From: Aquimarina sp.
GTDB taxonomy: Bacteria; Bacteroidota; Bacteroidia; Flavobacteriales; Flavobacteriaceae
NCBI GenBank assembly: GCA_011524575.1
Contig: WTKB01000086.1
Location: 1 to 17,816 of the forward strand
DNA: 17,816 bases
Direction: 5' to 3'
Below the pieces are notes generated by a model. That model searched no databases, had not been told where the DNA came from, and worked only from the letters and a program-made list of their open reading frames with translations. The position numbers and the translations under genes are program-made. This document shows positions 17,738-17,816 of this stretch, in pieces (the first letter of the stretch is position 1; each line of letters begins with the position of its first letter).

Positions 17738-17766
17738 TTACAGTTATTTTTGTAATTTTTAGAGAT

Positions 17767-17802
17767 AAAAAGCCCTTGATTTTTAATCAAAGGGCTTTTT
17801 TT
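17767..17802. terminator. Terminator of the gldKLMN unit
   Basis: A 10-bp stem with one bulged base (17771-17780 with 17786-17796) has a five-base AT loop. It is preceded by AAAA and followed by seven T, 29 bases after the gldN stop. The flanking A and T runs would let it work in both directions. Confidence 0.87.
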
Positions 17803-17805
17803 GTA

Positions 17806-17816
17806 TTATACCAATT
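17806..17816 (+). repeat. Outer end of a second palindromic element, cut by the window edge
   Basis: TTATACCAATT is identical to 8966-8976 less one base at the end, that is, to the first 11 bases of the left boundary of the miaB-topA element (8965-8975). As there, it lies in non-coding sequence. Only 11 bases are available, so a full copy is an inference. Confidence 0.4.

Overview
The window is AT-rich, gene-dense bacterial DNA and almost certainly comes from a member of the family Flavobacteriaceae (phylum Bacteroidota). The main evidence is a complete gldK-gldL-gldM-gldN cluster, the core of the type IX secretion and gliding machinery found only in this phylum. Further support comes from promoters of the Bacteroidota type (TTG, then TAnnTTTG), the lack of clear Shine-Dalgarno sites, and a miaB / sigma-54 activator / lptE / TPR / secG / groES / groEL order that I recall from flavobacterial chromosomes. 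The genus cannot be fixed from the sequence. Nothing points to a prophage, plasmid, CRISPR array or defence island: this is core chromosome.

Layout. (1) 1-1360: a plus-strand DoxX/MauE-type membrane protein gene, bracketed by a 20-base inverted repeat and closed by a strong bidirectional hairpin. (2) 1360-8856, minus strand, reading right to left: miaB, a receiver-less sigma-54 activator, lptE, a flavobacterial TPR protein, secG, a terminator, groES, groEL, a terminator, and an unrecognised 186-residue protein. The first five genes are closely packed or overlapping and look like one operon driven by a good promoter upstream of miaB. groESL has its own upstream region with a sigma-54-like element inside an inverted repeat. 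(3) 8857-9261: the only long non-coding stretch, a divergent intergenic region that holds an imperfect palindromic element of about 163 bp. (4) 9262-17737, plus strand: topA, an arginase-fold protein whose metal ligands are partly lost, then gldKLMN, ending at a strong terminator. The last 11 bases of the window repeat the outer end of the palindromic element.

How it fits together. The right half makes the T9SS motor (GldL/GldM) and the periplasmic ring (GldK/GldN), with topA and a degenerate ureohydrolase-like gene upstream. The left half groups envelope biogenesis (LptE, SecG), protein folding (GroES/EL), tRNA modification (MiaB) and a transcriptional activator that could act on the sigma-54-like site before groES. 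No wholly new system is evident. The points most worth a second look are the degenerate ureohydrolase beside gldK, the palindromic element, the repeat pair around the DoxX gene, and the possible sigma-54 control of groESL.
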